Assembly (NCBI RefSeq): GCF_900177415.1
Contig: NZ_FXAF01000006.1
Span: forward strand, 1,326,001 to 1,390,000
Origin: Xaviernesmea oryzae
Lineage (GTDB): Bacteria; Pseudomonadota; Alphaproteobacteria; Rhizobiales; Rhizobiaceae
Length of the DNA stretch: 64,000 bases
Direction: 5' to 3'
Part shown: positions 50,744-59,045 of the stretch, one piece after another
How the letters are laid out: each line of letters starts with the position of its first letter
How positions within the stretch are numbered: position 1 is the first letter of the stretch
Notes under the pieces: model-generated
What the model was told of the DNA's origin: nothing
Seen by the model: only the letters and a program-made list of their open reading frames with translations
The model's database searches: none
Translations under genes and position numbers: made by a program

Positions 50744-52129
50744 ATGGCTAACGATGATCCTGGCCACGATATTGGCGGCAACGGCAACGGCGCCGATCCT
50801 CAGAACCCGGACCCGAACGGGCCGGGAGGCGGAGGGGGTGGAGGAAATGGACAGGGGCCGGGAGGCGGCGGAGGTAACGGGCCGGGACCGGGCGGCGGCG
50901 GAATTCCTCCCCATCTCACCAGTATAGCGATCGGGGTCGGCCTGCTGATGATCGTCGGAGGGGTATCCGCGGGCTTCCTCGATCAGAAATCCCTTTTGAC
51001 GACCTTGATCGCCTGCGCCGGCGTTGCCGTCGTCCTGTCGGCATTCGGCGCTCAGGCGCAAGGAGCCTGGCGGGGATGGACGATGGGCGGGTCGGTCGCG
51101 ATAGCATTCGCCATGTTCCTGCTTCTGCAGGCCTATGACACGCCGCCCATGCTCTACAAGACCGGTTCGATCAGCGGCGATATCGACAAACTGAGCGATG
51201 TCGTCATTCTGGATGACGATCCGCTGTATCAGTATCGCGATCTCAACGCCAAGGAGATCAAGTTCATCCTAACCAACAACGGTTTCCGTAAGTCGAATAT
51301 CCGCATCCGGGTGACCACGCTCGACAGCGGCCAGCCCCGTTCGGAGTTCACGATGGTCGCCGGCGCCGAAGGCATCGCCAAAGCACACCTGGGACCGCTT
51401 TTCGGCAACAACAAGAATATCGATTGGGACTTCGATCTCGCCCGCCGGGTGGTGACCGAAAATGGCAAGGTCGTCTTCAAGGAAGTACGCTCGCTGCAGG
51501 ATCTGGCGATCGCCATTCCTCAACCGGGTGCAGCCCCGGTCCCGTTTCTCCGGTCGCTGCTCCTTCCGGCCGCATTCGCCCAGTCCCTGCCGTTGGATAT
51601 CGATCCCGTGATATTCGATCGTCTGCAGGATGACGACGCCTCCATCCGCCGCAGCACGCGCGACAATCTGGCGGCCCTCGGCCCGGCGGCGGTTCCGGCC
51701 ATGATACGGCATCTGAAAGAGGATCAGGACGACTACCGGACCAAGCTCGGCATAACCTACGCGCTGGCCGAGATGATGCGCCGCTCGCCGACGGCCGAAA
51801 CGAGGCAGGCCATATCCGCCAACCTCAAGGGAGAGGACTTTCCGGTTCTGGTGGCGGCGGCGCAGGATGACGACGACACCGTTCGGCTGCAGGCCGGAGA
51901 ATTTCTCTACCTCCTGCAGGATCAGCGCTCCATCCGGCCGAGCATCGATGCGGCAGCCACCGCGTCGGACGAGATCAAGGCGGCGGATCAGGTATTGATC
52001 ATCCGCGAGGCGGGCAAAAACCTTTCCTCGGACGAGAAGCTCAAGGTTATCGAATCCCTGAACGACCTGGGTGCGGTCAACGACCTGATCAAGAACAAGG
52101 ATGCGCTGACCAGGATCCTGAAATGGTGA
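50744..52129 (+). CDS. Uncharacterised glycine-rich membrane protein with HEAT-like repeats
   Basis: A 461-residue protein not assigned to any family. Residues 11-53 are a low-complexity Gly/Pro/Asn tract, followed by three hydrophobic segments (about 57-78, 84-103, 112-131). A soluble region then includes SLQDLAIAIPQPGAAPVPFLRSLL. The C-terminal third has helical HEAT-like repeats, for example LQDDDASIRRSTRDNLAALG, MIRHLKEDQDDYRTKLGITYAL and VAAAQDDDDTVRLQAGEFLY. Likely an inner-membrane protein with a scaffolding C-domain. A near-consensus promoter and GGGGGG Shine-Dalgarno lie upstream. Downstream, 60 bp away, begins the exonuclease gene. Confidence 0.75.
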   Translation: MANDDPGHDIGGNGNGADPQNPDPNGPGGGGGGGNGQGPGGGGGNGPGPGGGGIPPHLTSIAIGVGLLMIVGGVSAGFLDQKSLLTTLIACAGVAVVLSAFGAQAQGAWRGWTMGGSVAIAFAMFLLLQAYDTPPMLYKTGSISGDIDKLSDVVILDDDPLYQYRDLNAKEIKFILTNNGFRKSNIRIRVTTLDSGQPRSEFTMVAGAEGIAKAHLGPLFGNNKNIDWDFDLARRVVTENGKVVFKEVRSLQDLAIAIPQPGAAPVPFLRSLLLPAAFAQSLPLDIDPVIFDRLQDDDASIRRSTRDNLAALGPAAVPAMIRHLKEDQDDYRTKLGITYALAEMMRRSPTAETRQAISANLKGEDFPVLVAAAQDDDDTVRLQAGEFLYLLQDQRSIRPSIDAAATASDEIKAADQVLIIREAGKNLSSDEKLKVIESLNDLGAVNDLIKNKDALTRILKW

Positions 52130-52189
52130 CAGCGTGCGGTCGGGGCCGCCGGTCTGGCGTCATGCGGTTTTTGCCCTATCTTCAAGGGC

Positions 52190-53200
52190 ATGAAACCCGA
52201 GGCGCTGCTCCATCCCACCCCGGCCGGGCTGTTCTGTCCCATCGGCCGCTTCCATGTCGATCCCGTGCGTCCCGTCGAACGGGCCTTGATCACCCACGGC
52301 CATTCGGACCACGCCCGCGCCGGACACGGGGCGGTGCTGGCGACCCGACAGACGCTCGACATCATGCGGTTGCGTTACGGCGATGGTTTCGCCGGCTCGC
52401 AACAGGCCGTCGCCTTCGGTGAGGAGATCGACCTCGACGGCGTCCGGATCAGCTTCCACCCCGCCGGTCACGTGCTCGGCTCCGCGCAGATCGTCATCGA
52501 GAAGGACGGGTTGCGCATCGTCGTTTCGGGCGATTACAAGCGCGGCACGGATCCCACCTGCGCGCCCTTCGTGCCGGTCGCCTGCGATATCTTCATCACC
52601 GAGGCGACTTTCGGATTGCCGGTCTTCCACCATCCCGACCCGAAGGCCGAGATCGAAAAGCTCTTCACCTCGCTCGAACAGTTTCCCGAACGCAGCCACC
52701 TCGTGGGCGCCTATGCGCTCGGCAAGGCGCAGCGCGTCATAAGGCTGATCCGCGATTGCGGTTATTCCGAACCGATCTTCATCCACGGCGCGCTGGCGAA
52801 GCTTTGCGATTATTACGTCGGGCAGGGGATCGATCTCGGCGATATAAGACCCGCGACCACGGAAAAGAGCGATCCTTCCGCCTTCAAGGGGGCCGTCGTC
52901 GTCGGTCCGCCCTCGGCCTTTCAGGATCGCTGGGCGCGGCGGTTCAACGAGCCGCTGATCGCCTTCGCCTCCGGCTGGATGCTGGTCCGGCAGCGGGCGA
53001 AACAAGGGGGCGTCGAACTGCCGCTGGTCATTTCCGACCATTGCGACTGGCCCGAACTGCTCTCCACCATCGAGGAGATCGGCCCGTCCGAAGTCTGGGT
53101 CACCCATGGCCGCGAGGAGGCGCTGGTCCGCTGGTGCGAGCTCAAGAACATCCCCGCCCGGCCGCTGCATCTGGTCGGCTATGAGGAGGAGGGGGATTGA
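52190..53200 (+). CDS. Ligase-associated DNA exonuclease (metallo-beta-lactamase fold)
   Basis: A 336-residue MBL-fold nuclease of the TIGR04122 type. Key motifs are LITHGHSDHARAGHG (metal site), HPAGHVLGSAQI, and VVSGDYKRGTDPTCAPF, with later SDHCDWPELL. Such exonucleases accompany an ATP-dependent ligase in a bacterial DNA end-processing module. The ligase gene lies downstream but is separated by a 182-bp RIME-like element. Confidence 0.9.
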   Translation: MKPEALLHPTPAGLFCPIGRFHVDPVRPVERALITHGHSDHARAGHGAVLATRQTLDIMRLRYGDGFAGSQQAVAFGEEIDLDGVRISFHPAGHVLGSAQIVIEKDGLRIVVSGDYKRGTDPTCAPFVPVACDIFITEATFGLPVFHHPDPKAEIEKLFTSLEQFPERSHLVGAYALGKAQRVIRLIRDCGYSEPIFIHGALAKLCDYYVGQGIDLGDIRPATTEKSDPSAFKGAVVVGPPSAFQDRWARRFNEPLIAFASGWMLVRQRAKQGGVELPLVISDHCDWPELLSTIEEIGPSEVWVTHGREEALVRWCELKNIPARPLHLVGYEEEGD

Positions 53201-53230
53201 TGGTGATGGTCTTTGCCCGTCGAACCGCCG

Positions 53231-53412
53231 CTACCCCCCTCTGCCCTGCCGGGCATCTCCCCCACAAGGGGGGAGATCGAATCGTAGCTGCGTCGCTGCT
53301 CTATCTGAGCTGGGCTCCTCTGCTGCTAGCGATGCGGAAGTTGTTGCGGGAAAGCCGTGCCACTTGCGATCTCCCCACCTGTGGGGGAGATGCCCGGCAG
53401 GGCAGAGGGGGG
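53231..53412. repeat. RIME-like composite palindromic element (between exonuclease and ligase)
   Basis: Begins CTACCCCCCTCTGCCCTGCC and ends with the mirror GGCAGGGCAGAGGGGGG. Each half contains CATCTCCCC-CACA-GGGGGGAGATC-like palindromes. Third copy of the family in the window. Confidence 0.82.
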
Positions 53413-53444
53413 CATGCACGGCACGCCACAAAAGAGGTGGCATG

Positions 53445-55085
53445 ATGAAAGCCTTCGCAACCCTCCTCGACCGTCTCGTCCTCACCCCCTCGCGCAACGG
53501 CAAGCTCACCCTGCTTGCCGACTATTTCCGCGATACGCCCGATCCGGACCGGGGCTATGGCCTTGCCGCTCTTGCCGGCGCGCTGGACCTGAAAAGCGTC
53601 AAGCCGGCCATGCTGCGCGATCTGGTGCTGGAGCGCATGGACCCGATCCTTTTCCAGTATTCCTACGACTATGTCGGCGATCTCGCCGAGACCATCTCGC
53701 TCGTCTGGGACGGCGGCCGGAAGGACGTGATCGACGACGAGCACCAGCCGCGCCTCGGCGAGGTGGTGACGCGCATGAATTCGCTCGGCCGCACCGAGGT
53801 CCGCTCGGCCGTTCGCGAACTGCTCGACCGGCTCGATACGTCGAGCCGCTTCGCCTTCCTGAAGCTTGCCACCGGGGCGCTGCGCATCGGCGTATCGGCC
53901 CGGCTCGCCAAGCAGGCGCTGTCGGACATGAGCGGCTCCGGAGAAGGCAAAAAGGATGTGACGGAAATCGAGACGCTCTGGCACGGCCTGACGCCGCCTT
54001 ACGAGCCGCTCTTCGCCTGGCTGGAGGGCAGGGCGGAAAAGCCGGTGCTCGCGACGCCCGCGATCTTCCATTCCGTCATGCTGGCCAATCCGGTGGAGGA
54101 GGGCGATCTCGAAAAGCTCGATCCGGCCGATTACGCTGCCGAATGGAAATGGGACGGCATCCGCGTGCAGATGTCGAGCTACGGCGGTACGAAGAAGCTC
54201 TATTCCCGCTCCGGCGACGACATCACCGGCGCCTTCCCCGATGTCGTCGGCGCGATCAATTTCGAAGGCGTCATCGATGGCGAACTGCTGGTCGGCAGCA
54301 CGGCGCGCTCCAACAGCCCGACCCGCACCTTTTCCGACCTGCAGCAGCGGCTCAATCGCAAAACGGTGACCGGAAAGATGCTGGACGATTATCCGGCCTT
54401 CGTGCGCGCCTACGACCTGCTGTTTCAAGGCGACGAAGACATCCGCGCCGAGACCTTCTTCGAGCGCCGCCGACATCTCGGCGACGTCATCGACAAGGCG
54501 CCGCACGACCGTTTCGACCTTTCCGAACTCGTGCCTTTCTCCACCTGGGACGAGCTCGACCGGCTGCGCATCGCCCCGCCCGATCCGGTCATCGAAGGCG
54601 TGATGATCAAGAAGAAGGACAGTCCCTATCAGGCCGGCCGCCTCAAGGGGCCGTGGTTCAAGTGGAAGCGCGACCCCTACAATATCGACGCGGTGATGCT
54701 CTATGCCCAGCGCGGCCACGGCAAGCGGTCGAGCTACTATTCCGACTTCACCTTCGGCGTGTGGGCACAGACGCCGGACGGCGAGGAACTGGTGCCGGTC
54801 GGCAAGGCTTATTTCGGCTTCACCGATGCCGAGCTCGAAGTGCTCGACAAGTTCGTGCGCGACAACACGGTCGACCGCTTCGGCCCCGTGCGGGCGGTGC
54901 GCGCCGAGCCGGATTTCGGCTTCGTGCTGGAAGTCGCCTTCGAAGGCATCAACCGCTCCACCCGCCACAAGTCCGGCGTCGCCATGCGTTTCCCGCGGAT
55001 CGCCCGCCTGCGCCAGGACAAGCTCCCCCGCGACGCCGACCGCCTTTCGACGCTGACGGCCATGGTGGAGGCGAGGGAGGGCTAA
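53445..55085 (+). CDS. ATP-dependent DNA ligase (ligase/exonuclease module)
   Basis: A 546-residue ATP-dependent ligase of the TIGR04120 type. The N-terminal DNA-binding helical domain (about 1-190) is followed by the nucleotidyltransferase domain with active-site motif EWKWDGIR, where the lysine is adenylated. Further ligase motifs are DGELL, GVMIKKKDSPYQAG and WFKWKR, and an OB-fold closes the protein. It seals DNA nicks or ends processed by the upstream exonuclease; the helicase and phosphatase partners known for this module are not adjacent. ATG 53445 is preferred over 53442 by SD spacing (AGAGG). Confidence 0.93.
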   Translation: MKAFATLLDRLVLTPSRNGKLTLLADYFRDTPDPDRGYGLAALAGALDLKSVKPAMLRDLVLERMDPILFQYSYDYVGDLAETISLVWDGGRKDVIDDEHQPRLGEVVTRMNSLGRTEVRSAVRELLDRLDTSSRFAFLKLATGALRIGVSARLAKQALSDMSGSGEGKKDVTEIETLWHGLTPPYEPLFAWLEGRAEKPVLATPAIFHSVMLANPVEEGDLEKLDPADYAAEWKWDGIRVQMSSYGGTKKLYSRSGDDITGAFPDVVGAINFEGVIDGELLVGSTARSNSPTRTFSDLQQRLNRKTVTGKMLDDYPAFVRAYDLLFQGDEDIRAETFFERRRHLGDVIDKAPHDRFDLSELVPFSTWDELDRLRIAPPDPVIEGVMIKKKDSPYQAGRLKGPWFKWKRDPYNIDAVMLYAQRGHGKRSSYYSDFTFGVWAQTPDGEELVPVGKAYFGFTDAELEVLDKFVRDNTVDRFGPVRAVRAEPDFGFVLEVAFEGINRSTRHKSGVAMRFPRIARLRQDKLPRDADRLSTLTAMVEAREG

Positions 55086-55174
55086 GCTCCCGTTGTTCCC
55101 GAAACGTTGAATGGACAGCGCCTTGGCCGGATGATGAGATTGAACGGACGCAACGCTGATCAGGCACGGCAGAC

Positions 55175-56128
55175 ATGGCAGACGACCGCATCTTCTCCTC
55201 GAAACCCTCTTCGGAAGATGGCGGTCCGACCCGCCGCATGCTGCTCGCCGGCGCGGCCGGGCTTTCGGCGGCGGCTCTGTTGCCGGCCGCGGCCAAGGCC
55301 GACTTTCCCATTCCGGAAATCCCGCCGCTCGAACGGCAGGATTACGGCGAGGCGCGGAAGCGCTTTCATACGAACCTGCTGCGCAAGGGGCCGGCCCCGG
55401 AGAAATCCGAGACGCTCGGCACCCCGTCCGGAGCAAAACGCGTCACCTATCCCGGCGGCCCGGACGGTTCGATCGAACTGGTGGCCTGGATCTCGCCTTA
55501 CGAGCCCTCTTCGAAACCGAGGCCGGCGGTGCTGTTCCTGCACGGCGGCAATGCGACGGGTGACGGCCATTGGGACCTGATGAGGCCCTATTGGGAGGCC
55601 GGCTTCGTCGTCATGCTGCCCTCGTTCCGCGGCGAGAACGGTCAGGCTGGCAACTTTTCCGGTTTCTACGACGAGACGGCCGATGCGCTGGCCGCCGCCG
55701 GCTATCTGGAGCAATTGCCGGGGATCGACAGGAACCGCGTCTTTCTGGCTGGACACAGCAATGGCGGAACGCTGGCGCTGCTCGCCGCCATGAGCCGGAC
55801 ATTCCGTGCCGCCGTGCCGATCTCGGCGGGCGTCAATTCCTGGCGCTTCTTCAACCGCTACGAACGGGAAATCCGCTTCGACGCAAACGACCCCGAGGAG
55901 TTCGTCATGCGCTCGTCGGTCTGCTTCGGCCCGAGCCTCAAATGCCCGACGCTGCTCCTGCGCGGCAGCGAGGAACGGCCGTTCGACAAGGATCACCAGC
56001 TCCTGATCGACCGCGCCCGCCCGGCCGGCATTTCCATCGAGGCGAAGACATTGCCGGGAACCCATAACGGCGTGGTGCCCGGCGCCGTCACAGAAAGCAT
56101 CCGCTTCTTCCGTCAGGTGGCGGGATAG
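55175..56128 (+). CDS. Tat-exported alpha/beta hydrolase
   Basis: A 317-residue protein with a Tat-like signal (TRRMLLAGAAGLSAAALLPAA, about 19-40) and an alpha/beta-hydrolase core. The oxyanion region is LFLHGGNATGDG, the nucleophile elbow GHSNGG contains Ser (about residue 192), and the catalytic histidine is in GTHNGV. Resembles dienelactone-hydrolase-like or peptidase S9-like esterases. Substrate unknown. It follows the ligase with 89 bp of non-coding DNA. Confidence 0.85.
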   Translation: MADDRIFSSKPSSEDGGPTRRMLLAGAAGLSAAALLPAAAKADFPIPEIPPLERQDYGEARKRFHTNLLRKGPAPEKSETLGTPSGAKRVTYPGGPDGSIELVAWISPYEPSSKPRPAVLFLHGGNATGDGHWDLMRPYWEAGFVVMLPSFRGENGQAGNFSGFYDETADALAAAGYLEQLPGIDRNRVFLAGHSNGGTLALLAAMSRTFRAAVPISAGVNSWRFFNRYEREIRFDANDPEEFVMRSSVCFGPSLKCPTLLLRGSEERPFDKDHQLLIDRARPAGISIEAKTLPGTHNGVVPGAVTESIRFFRQVAG

Positions 56129-56161
56129 GCCCGGGTCTGTCTTTTCCGTGGTTTTCGCACT

Positions 56162-56434
56162 ATGTTTTCCAAAATGGAAACCTCGCAGGACCGCACCATC
56201 GTTCCCGCTGATTATCCGGAGCTGAAACAGCTCGTCTGGAGCCGCGATCCGTTGCGTCCGATTCCGGCCGGAGAGGCCCTCGCGATCTACGAGCGCAACT
56301 GGCGTTTTGTCGATGAGGAGCGCCTGACGAAGCGGGAGGCCGACCTCATTCGCGATCTGGCTGCCGAATTCGGCCGCGGCGTCTTGCTGAAATCCTCATC
56401 CGGCCTCAGCCGGTTGCCGAAAAGCATCCGCTAG
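56162..56434 (+). CDS. Small hypothetical protein
   Basis: A 90-residue frame (or 86 from ATG 56174) with plausible codon use and charged, helical composition (YPELKQLVWSR, GEALAIYERNWRFVDEERL). No family was recognised and no strong ribosome binding site precedes either ATG. Its stop overlaps that of the convergent oxidoreductase gene by 4 bp. Confidence 0.6.
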   Translation: MFSKMETSQDRTIVPADYPELKQLVWSRDPLRPIPAGEALAIYERNWRFVDEERLTKREADLIRDLAAEFGRGVLLKSSSGLSRLPKSIR

Positions 56435-57318
56435 AACGCCCCGAACATCAGGAAGCGGTGCGCCGCGGTTCCGGCCATCGCGCCGTCGCCGACCGCGAGC
56501 GCCACGGAGCCTGCGGCCCTTGCGGCATCTCCGCAAGCGAAGACGCCGGCAATGCTGGTCTGCTTCGTCTCGTCGGTGCGGATGAACGGCCCCATCGGAC
56601 CGTCCTCCAGAGCGCAGCCGAGCTCTTCGGCGATCGGGCTGCCGATCTCGGTGCGCGGCATGGTGAAGAGCCCCGCGAAAGAGAGCGTCCGGCCGTCCTG
56701 CAGGTGCACGTCGGCATGGCCGCCGATCGAGTGGATCGGGCTTTCTTCGATCCTCGTCCCGCGCCGGGAAAGCTCGCCCCGTGCCTCGCCGTCGGGCTGG
56801 AACGCGCCGTTCAGCAGCAGCGTCGTCGGCCCCCAGTCCGGCAGCATCAGGCCGTGGTGCAGCGATGCGGGCGAAACCGCGATTACGCCGACCGCCCCCT
56901 GGTTCAGCTCGTAGCCGTGGCAATAGGGGCAGTGGAAGACGCTTCTGCCCCATCGCTCCTGGAGCCCCGGTATCTTCGGCAGGTGGTCCTTTACGCCGGT
57001 GGCGAGCACCAGCGCCTTGCCGGCCATGTCCTTGCCCTCGACGGAGACGATGAAGCCTTCGCCTTCCTTGCGGGCCTTGTCCGCTCGTCCATCGATCCAG
57101 TCGACCGTCGGATAGGCCATCAGTTGCGCCCGCGCCTTGCCGGCGATCGCGCCCGGCTTCTCGCCGTCCTGCGTCAGGAAACCGTGCGAGTGCTCGGCGA
57201 ACCGGTTGCGGCGAATGCCTTCGTCGATCACGAGAACCCGCCGTCGGGCGCGGGCGAGGGGAAGGCCGGCGGAAAGGCCGGCATAGCTGCCGCCGACAAT
57301 GATGGCGTCATAGGTCAT
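56431..57318 (-). CDS. Thioredoxin-reductase-like FAD/NAD(P) oxidoreductase
   Basis: A 295-residue two-domain flavoprotein with FAD motif DAIIVGGSYAGLSAGLPLARARR at the N-terminus and the redox-like CPYC in VFHCPYCHGYE (about 128-138). The NADP-domain loop GVIAVSP and the FAD motif GVFACGDAAR near the C-terminus complete it. It resembles TrxB-like proteins common near Rrf2-type regulators, possibly reducing low-molecular-weight disulfides. ATG 57318 with AAGGAGTGAACC upstream is used. Divergent from an Rrf2 gene. Confidence 0.92.
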   Translation of the reverse strand: MTYDAIIVGGSYAGLSAGLPLARARRRVLVIDEGIRRNRFAEHSHGFLTQDGEKPGAIAGKARAQLMAYPTVDWIDGRADKARKEGEGFIVSVEGKDMAGKALVLATGVKDHLPKIPGLQERWGRSVFHCPYCHGYELNQGAVGVIAVSPASLHHGLMLPDWGPTTLLLNGAFQPDGEARGELSRRGTRIEESPIHSIGGHADVHLQDGRTLSFAGLFTMPRTEIGSPIAEELGCALEDGPMGPFIRTDETKQTSIAGVFACGDAARAAGSVALAVGDGAMAGTAAHRFLMFGAF

Positions 57319-57351
57319 CGGTTCACTCCTTCGAAAGGTCTCGACACTCAT

Positions 57352-57394
57352 AAAGTTACATGAATCGGTTGTATGTCAAGCGATTTGTAACTTT
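57352..57394. promoter_or_regulatory. Widely spaced inverted repeat between oxidoreductase and Rrf2 genes
   Basis: AAAGTTACA (57352-57360) and TGTAACTTT (57386-57394) are perfect complements 25 bp apart. On the minus strand TTGACA (57379-57374) lies between them and is followed by a TAACTT-like -10 in the left arm. Each arm may be a -10 region of one divergent promoter and a half-site for the Rrf2 regulator. Confidence 0.55.
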
Positions 57395-57457
57395 TCTTGT
57401 TGCGTGATGTTTCCTGAGTTAGAATGGCGAGGCGAGATCGAAAAGAGGAAGAACCCG

Positions 57458-57925
57458 ATGAGACATGACGGCCGCCTTTCACGCATGCTGCACGTGCTGA
57501 TCCACATGGACCGCCATCAGGGCACGGCCACGTCGGAGACGATCGCCGCGATGCTGAATACCAATCCGGTGGTGATCCGCCGCACCATGGCCGGCTTGCG
57601 GGAGAAGGGATATGTCCGTTCCGAAAAGGGCCATGGCGGCGGCTGGACGCTCGGCCGCCGCCTGCAGGAGATGACGCTCCTCGATATCTACCGTGCGGTA
57701 GGCGAGCCGCCGGTCTTTGCGGTCGGTCCCGCCTGCGACAGGCCGGAATGTCTGGTGGAGCAGGCGGTCAATGCCGCCCTTGCCGATGCCTTCGAAGAAG
57801 CGGAGAGGCTGCTCCTGGAGCGCTTCGCCCATGTGACGCTGGCCGATATCGCCCGCGATTTCGACAGCCGGATGGCGAGGCGCCCGATGCTGGTGGCTGA
57901 AGCGGGCGCAGACTGCCCTTCGTGA
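57458..57925 (+). CDS. Rrf2-family transcriptional regulator
   Basis: A 155-residue Rrf2 regulator: LSRMLHVLIHMDRHQGTATSETIAAMLNTNPVVIRRTMAGLREKGYVRSEKGHGGGWTLGR is the winged helix. It keeps two cysteines (PACDRPECLVEQAV) but not the three-cysteine IscR cluster motif. ATG 57458 is used, with AAGAGGAAG upstream. It very likely controls the divergent thioredoxin-reductase-like gene. Confidence 0.92.
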   Translation: MRHDGRLSRMLHVLIHMDRHQGTATSETIAAMLNTNPVVIRRTMAGLREKGYVRSEKGHGGGWTLGRRLQEMTLLDIYRAVGEPPVFAVGPACDRPECLVEQAVNAALADAFEEAERLLLERFAHVTLADIARDFDSRMARRPMLVAEAGADCPS

Positions 57926-57998
57926 ACCTTTCCATAAGCTTCGCGCCAGCCGCGCCTGCCATTGTCGCTCCGACGTCATCTGCCGGAAGCGGGTTTCC

Positions 57999-58823
57999 AT
58001 GCCATTTTCTTCTCAGCCTCTCCGCCGAATCCCTGGTCTCTCGCTGGTCGCTGCCGCGGCCGCTGCCTTGGCCGGTTGTCAGGTTCCCTTCGTCACCGAT
58101 ACGAGCCGGATGAACCCGGATGTCTTCGTCCAGGAGACGGCGCCTGTCTTTTATATTCCGCCCTACGCCGATCCTCCGACCAATCTGCCGCCTCCGATGC
58201 CGGGCGGGATTCCGCACAGGCGCCAGCTCTACCCGACGGACTTCCACCAGAAATATGGCCTGCCGGTCTCCAATCCGGTGCACCGGATGATGTATGGCGT
58301 CGTCCGCGACGAAGGGCACACGCTTCCGGCGATCCCCTATTCCCGCATCGACGCCCGCTTCCTGCGCCAGGAAGTCGAGTACCGTTCGAACGAGGCGCCC
58401 GGCACGATCGTCGTCGATACCCGCGCGCATTTCCTCTATCTCGTCCAGCCGGAGGGCAGGGCGATCCGCTACGGCGTTGGTCTCGGCAAGGCGGGTTTCG
58501 GCTGGTCGGGCCGCGGCGTCATCCAGCGCAAGGCGAAATGGCCGCGCTGGACGCCGCCGGACGACATGGTCGCGCGTCAGCCGGAATTGCGCCAGTTCGC
58601 GGCCTCCAACGGCGGCGCCGATCCCGGCCTCAACAACCCGCTCGGCGCCCGCGCGCTCTATATCTTCCAGGACGGCAAAGACACGCTCTACCGCGTCCAC
58701 GGCACGCCGGACTGGCAGTCGGTCGGCAAGGCGACGTCCTCCGGCTGCGTACGCATGCTCAACCAGGATGTGATCGATCTCTTCGACCGGGTGCCCTCCG
58801 GCACGCCGATCGTGGTCATCTGA
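57999..58823 (+). CDS. L,D-transpeptidase lipoprotein
   Basis: A 274-residue YkuD-type L,D-transpeptidase. The signal ends at lipobox LAGC (cysteine near residue 27). The catalytic domain (about 130-274) contains TIVVDTRAHFLYLV and the active-site motif HGTPDWQS, followed by SSGCVRM with nucleophilic cysteine. It forms 3-3 peptidoglycan crosslinks or anchors lipoproteins in the periplasm. It is paralogous to the gene at 59046, which shares most of the catalytic core. Confidence 0.93.
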   Translation: MPFSSQPLRRIPGLSLVAAAAAALAGCQVPFVTDTSRMNPDVFVQETAPVFYIPPYADPPTNLPPPMPGGIPHRRQLYPTDFHQKYGLPVSNPVHRMMYGVVRDEGHTLPAIPYSRIDARFLRQEVEYRSNEAPGTIVVDTRAHFLYLVQPEGRAIRYGVGLGKAGFGWSGRGVIQRKAKWPRWTPPDDMVARQPELRQFAASNGGADPGLNNPLGARALYIFQDGKDTLYRVHGTPDWQSVGKATSSGCVRMLNQDVIDLFDRVPSGTPIVVI

Positions 58824-58852
58824 CGTTGAAACAGCCTGTTGCGGGACCTGCA

Positions 58853-58876
58853 GGGGCGGCTTCGGCCGCTCTTTCC
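58853..58876 (+). terminator. Terminator hairpin after the first L,D-transpeptidase
   Basis: GCGGC-TTCG-GCCGC with a UUCG-type tetraloop, followed by TCTTTCC. About 30 bp after the stop codon. Confidence 0.6.
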
Positions 58877-58970
58877 GTTCCCATCTCGCGGGTGTGAAAT
58901 GTCGTGTAGGTGTCGTGAATAGTTGCTTAATTACCGCAGACTTATGTTTTGAAGGCTGCGGAACGGGTCG

Positions 58971-58995
58971 GGAACCTTTAAGCCACCCTTCCGTT
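58971..58995 (+). promoter_or_regulatory. EcfG-like (general stress) promoter of the second L,D-transpeptidase
   Basis: GGAAC (58971-58975), 16-bp spacer, CGTT (58992-58995), matching the alphaproteobacterial EcfG/RpoE2 consensus GGAAC-N16/17-CGTT. It lies 50 bp before the ATG at 59046. Confidence 0.65.
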
Positions 58996-59045
58996 GAAGT
59001 ATGCTTTTTGCTGTCCACGCGTTTTCATCGAGCGGTTCTCCACAT

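Noticed and set aside
53301..55436. 711-codon minus-strand frame opposite the DNA ligase
   Set aside because: Shadow of the ligase frame, also running through a RIME-like repeat and into the next gene.
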